A DNA stretch of 64,000 nucleotides, taken from Candidatus Altimarinota bacterium. Lineage in GTDB: Bacteria > Patescibacteriota > Gracilibacteria > BD1-5 > UBA2023. Positions 63,153 to 64,000 of this stretch are shown one piece after another. Where the stretch lies: the NCBI GenBank assembly GCA_013268835.1, contig JABFSX010000004.1, positions 310,001 to 374,000 on the forward strand. The letters run 5' to 3'. The translations under genes were made by a program, and so were the position numbers. The notes beneath the pieces are model-generated. The model ran no database searches, was not told where the DNA came from, and saw only the letters and a list, made by a program, of their open reading frames with translations. Position 1 is the first letter of the stretch. Each line of letters starts with the position of its first letter.

Positions 63153-63839
63153 CTAAAACTGTTCCCAAAATATTTTCTCTTTTTCTATACCAAGTGCCTC
63201 GAGTTTTTCTCGGGCACTTTTTACCATTACAGGAGAGCCACAGAGATAAAATTCTTGATATATAGCTATACTCTCAGGTGTAATCCAATCAGTTACATAT
63301 CACCTCAGATATCCATCTCGTTCTTCTCGGGAGAGATAGGTTATATATTTAAAATCCTGAAATTGAGATCCAAGTTCCTGAATCTCTGAAGAATAAAAAA
63401 CATCCTGAAGCTCTCGAACTCCAAATATAAATGCTATATTTGCAGGTATTGCTTCTCATTTAGCACATCCATTCATCATACAGTAGAGTGGAGCAAAGCC
63501 TGTCCCAGTTCCAATAAAACACTTGGAAACTGAACTATCCTGAAGTACAAAATGCCCAAGTGGTAACATTCCTGAAAATATCGTACCTATAGGGGCATCA
63601 CAAATTAGTGGACTTCATTTTCCATCAGGAATTCGTTTGATAATAAGAGTGAAATTCTGATCTCTATAGGAAGCTATAGAATAGGCACGATTCAATCAAG
63701 GAAGAAGTTGAAACAATACATATTGACCAGGTATCATTGTATTTTCTTGGAATTCAGAACAACTATACATAAGCTCATAGACATCATGAGTAAGTTGTTT
63801 TTTGGAAGTGAGAGTAAAACGAGTCTTGAACATAGGCAT
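63153..63839 (-). CDS. FNR-like flavin oxidoreductase
   Basis: A 228-residue ferredoxin-NADP(+) reductase-like protein. FAD domain: PGQYVLFQLLPGLNRAYSIAS (in part, LNRAYSIAS is the flavin Arg-x-Tyr-Ser motif), NAD(P) domain: FIGTGTGFAPLYCMMN and FYLCGSPVMVKSAREKL. It moves electrons between NAD(P)H and a ferredoxin or flavodoxin, or another acceptor. Slightly short; no iron-sulfur Cys cluster. Four TGA codons. Start at ATG 63839 (a second in-frame Met is 2 codons later). Confidence 0.88.
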
Positions 63840-63840
63840 T

Positions 63841-63873
63841 ATAAAATCCTCTCGATTATGAGAGGATTTTATA
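63841..63873 (-). terminator. Hairpin terminator
   Basis: AAAATCCTCTC, GATTA loop, GAGAGGATTTT and T/A runs, between the partial minus-strand gene and the reductase. Confidence 0.85.
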
Positions 63874-63889
63874 ATATTACAAGAAAAAA

Positions 63890-64000
63890 TTATGCTGATT
63901 TTTTAAAATGAGAATCATTCGCTGCAGGAGCAAGCGATCATTTTCAAAAATGAAGTTCATTGGCAGTATTCAAAGCATCTGGTTTTCAAAAATGTGGATC
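63890..64000 (-). CDS. Unknown protein, C-terminal end only
   Basis: Thirty-six residues up to TAA 63890-63892; the gene continues beyond the window. The tail contains three short His-Phe-Lys/Gly repeats (PHFGKPD, LHFGKGS, SHFKKSA) with at least three TGA codons (Gly). No family can be named from so little. Confidence 0.6.

Larger units (their letters stand above)
1..64000. other. Alternative genetic code: UGA read as glycine
   Basis: Read with the standard code most conserved genes break into pieces, and each break is a TGA placed exactly where the family has glycine. Clear cases are the Walker A loop of Mfd near 44619, MGDSG of the MraY/WecA-type enzyme near 4696, MCG at the start of the asparagine-synthetase-like gene near 24169, GRSN.VGKP of FolD near 7574, and three successive TGA codons in EGGGKR of the prenyl synthase near 8650. 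Genes end only with TAA or TAG. This is the code known from Gracilibacteria and Absconditabacteria. The tRNA-Gly(UCA) that would read UGA is not in the window. Confidence 0.97.

Noticed and set aside
1-64000. Interpretation of split frames as pseudogenes or frameshifts
   Set aside because: The breaks are all TGA in the same frame and fall on conserved glycines; no compensating frameshifts are needed.
1-64000. UGA as selenocysteine or tryptophan
   Set aside because: Positions are glycine in known families (Walker A, TGxxxGxG, MCG); TGG is still used for Trp; no SECIS-like structures are needed.
1-64000. CRISPR arrays, insertion sequences, prophage, rRNA
   Set aside because: No direct repeats with spacers, transposase motifs, terminal inverted repeats, phage structural genes or rRNA sequence were seen.

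Overview
The window reads as a chromosomal segment of a candidate-phylum bacterium of the Gracilibacteria (BD1-5) or Absconditabacteria (SR1) type. The reason is direct: almost every recognisable gene is interrupted by in-frame TGA codons, and wherever the family is conserved the TGA sits on an invariant glycine. Examples are the Walker A loop of Mfd, the MGDSG motif of the MraY/WecA-type transferase, the MCGF start of an asparagine-synthetase-like protein, the second G of TGxxxGxG in an SDR, and three TGA codons in a row in the EGGGKR motif of a prenyl synthase. UGA is therefore read as glycine (translation table 25), only TAA and TAG act as stops, and all coordinates here were drawn with that code. 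DNA is AT-rich, genes are densely packed, Shine-Dalgarno sequences are mostly not obvious, and many genes end in strong hairpin terminators.

Layout. 1-15.2 kb is housekeeping: thrS 3' end, a PrmC-like methyltransferase, DedA and an MraY/WecA-type transferase, superoxide dismutase, folD, uppS plus a prenyl synthase, an RRM protein, a four-gene minus-strand operon (gatA, lepB, a UMPH-1-like phosphatase, tag), and hisS. 15.3-18.1 kb is a 944-residue secreted protein. 18.2-32.5 kb, all on the minus strand, is the standout: a 14-gene, about 14.3 kb unit that looks like a peptide-modification (RiPP-type) locus. 32.7-42.4 kb holds large surface or secreted proteins (1019, 1477 and 269 residues) and an RNA m5C methyltransferase. 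42.5-57.6 kb has frr, mfd, a Cys-repeat protein, another secreted protein (769 residues), mscL, a glycosyltransferase, Hsp20, rsmA, RNase H, a CNNM/CBS protein and a LysM-CHAP peptidase. 57.7-64 kb has rplU, tRNA-Gln, rplI, ruvX, two Fur-family regulators, a zinc-homeostasis operon (Fur-type regulator, COG0523 GTPase, ZIP transporter), a flavodoxin/ferredoxin-reductase-like protein and the end of a further gene.

The 18-32 kb locus. In order of transcription it encodes an HxsD-like protein with a C-terminal extension, a second short HxsD-like protein, an HxsB-like radical SAM protein, a 160-residue putative precursor ending in six Ser-Gly pairs followed by GGWC, a membrane-anchored unknown, a second radical SAM/SPASM-type protein, a putative FAD enzyme, an unknown, an SDR, a class III aminotransferase, an asparagine-synthetase-like protein, another unknown, a protein with two complete radical SAM modules in one chain, and a radical SAM protein with a B12-domain-like N-terminus. 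The partners resemble the His-Xaa-Ser (Hxs) system, but the precursor lacks H-x-S repeats, the HxsB-like protein has lost the cysteines expected for its auxiliary cluster, and a tailoring set not typical of Hxs loci is appended. No exporter or leader peptidase is visible inside the unit. Four glycines of the core repeat are encoded by UGA, so a standard-code search cuts the precursor before its core. The chemistry is unknown; the locus itself is plainly visible in the sequence.
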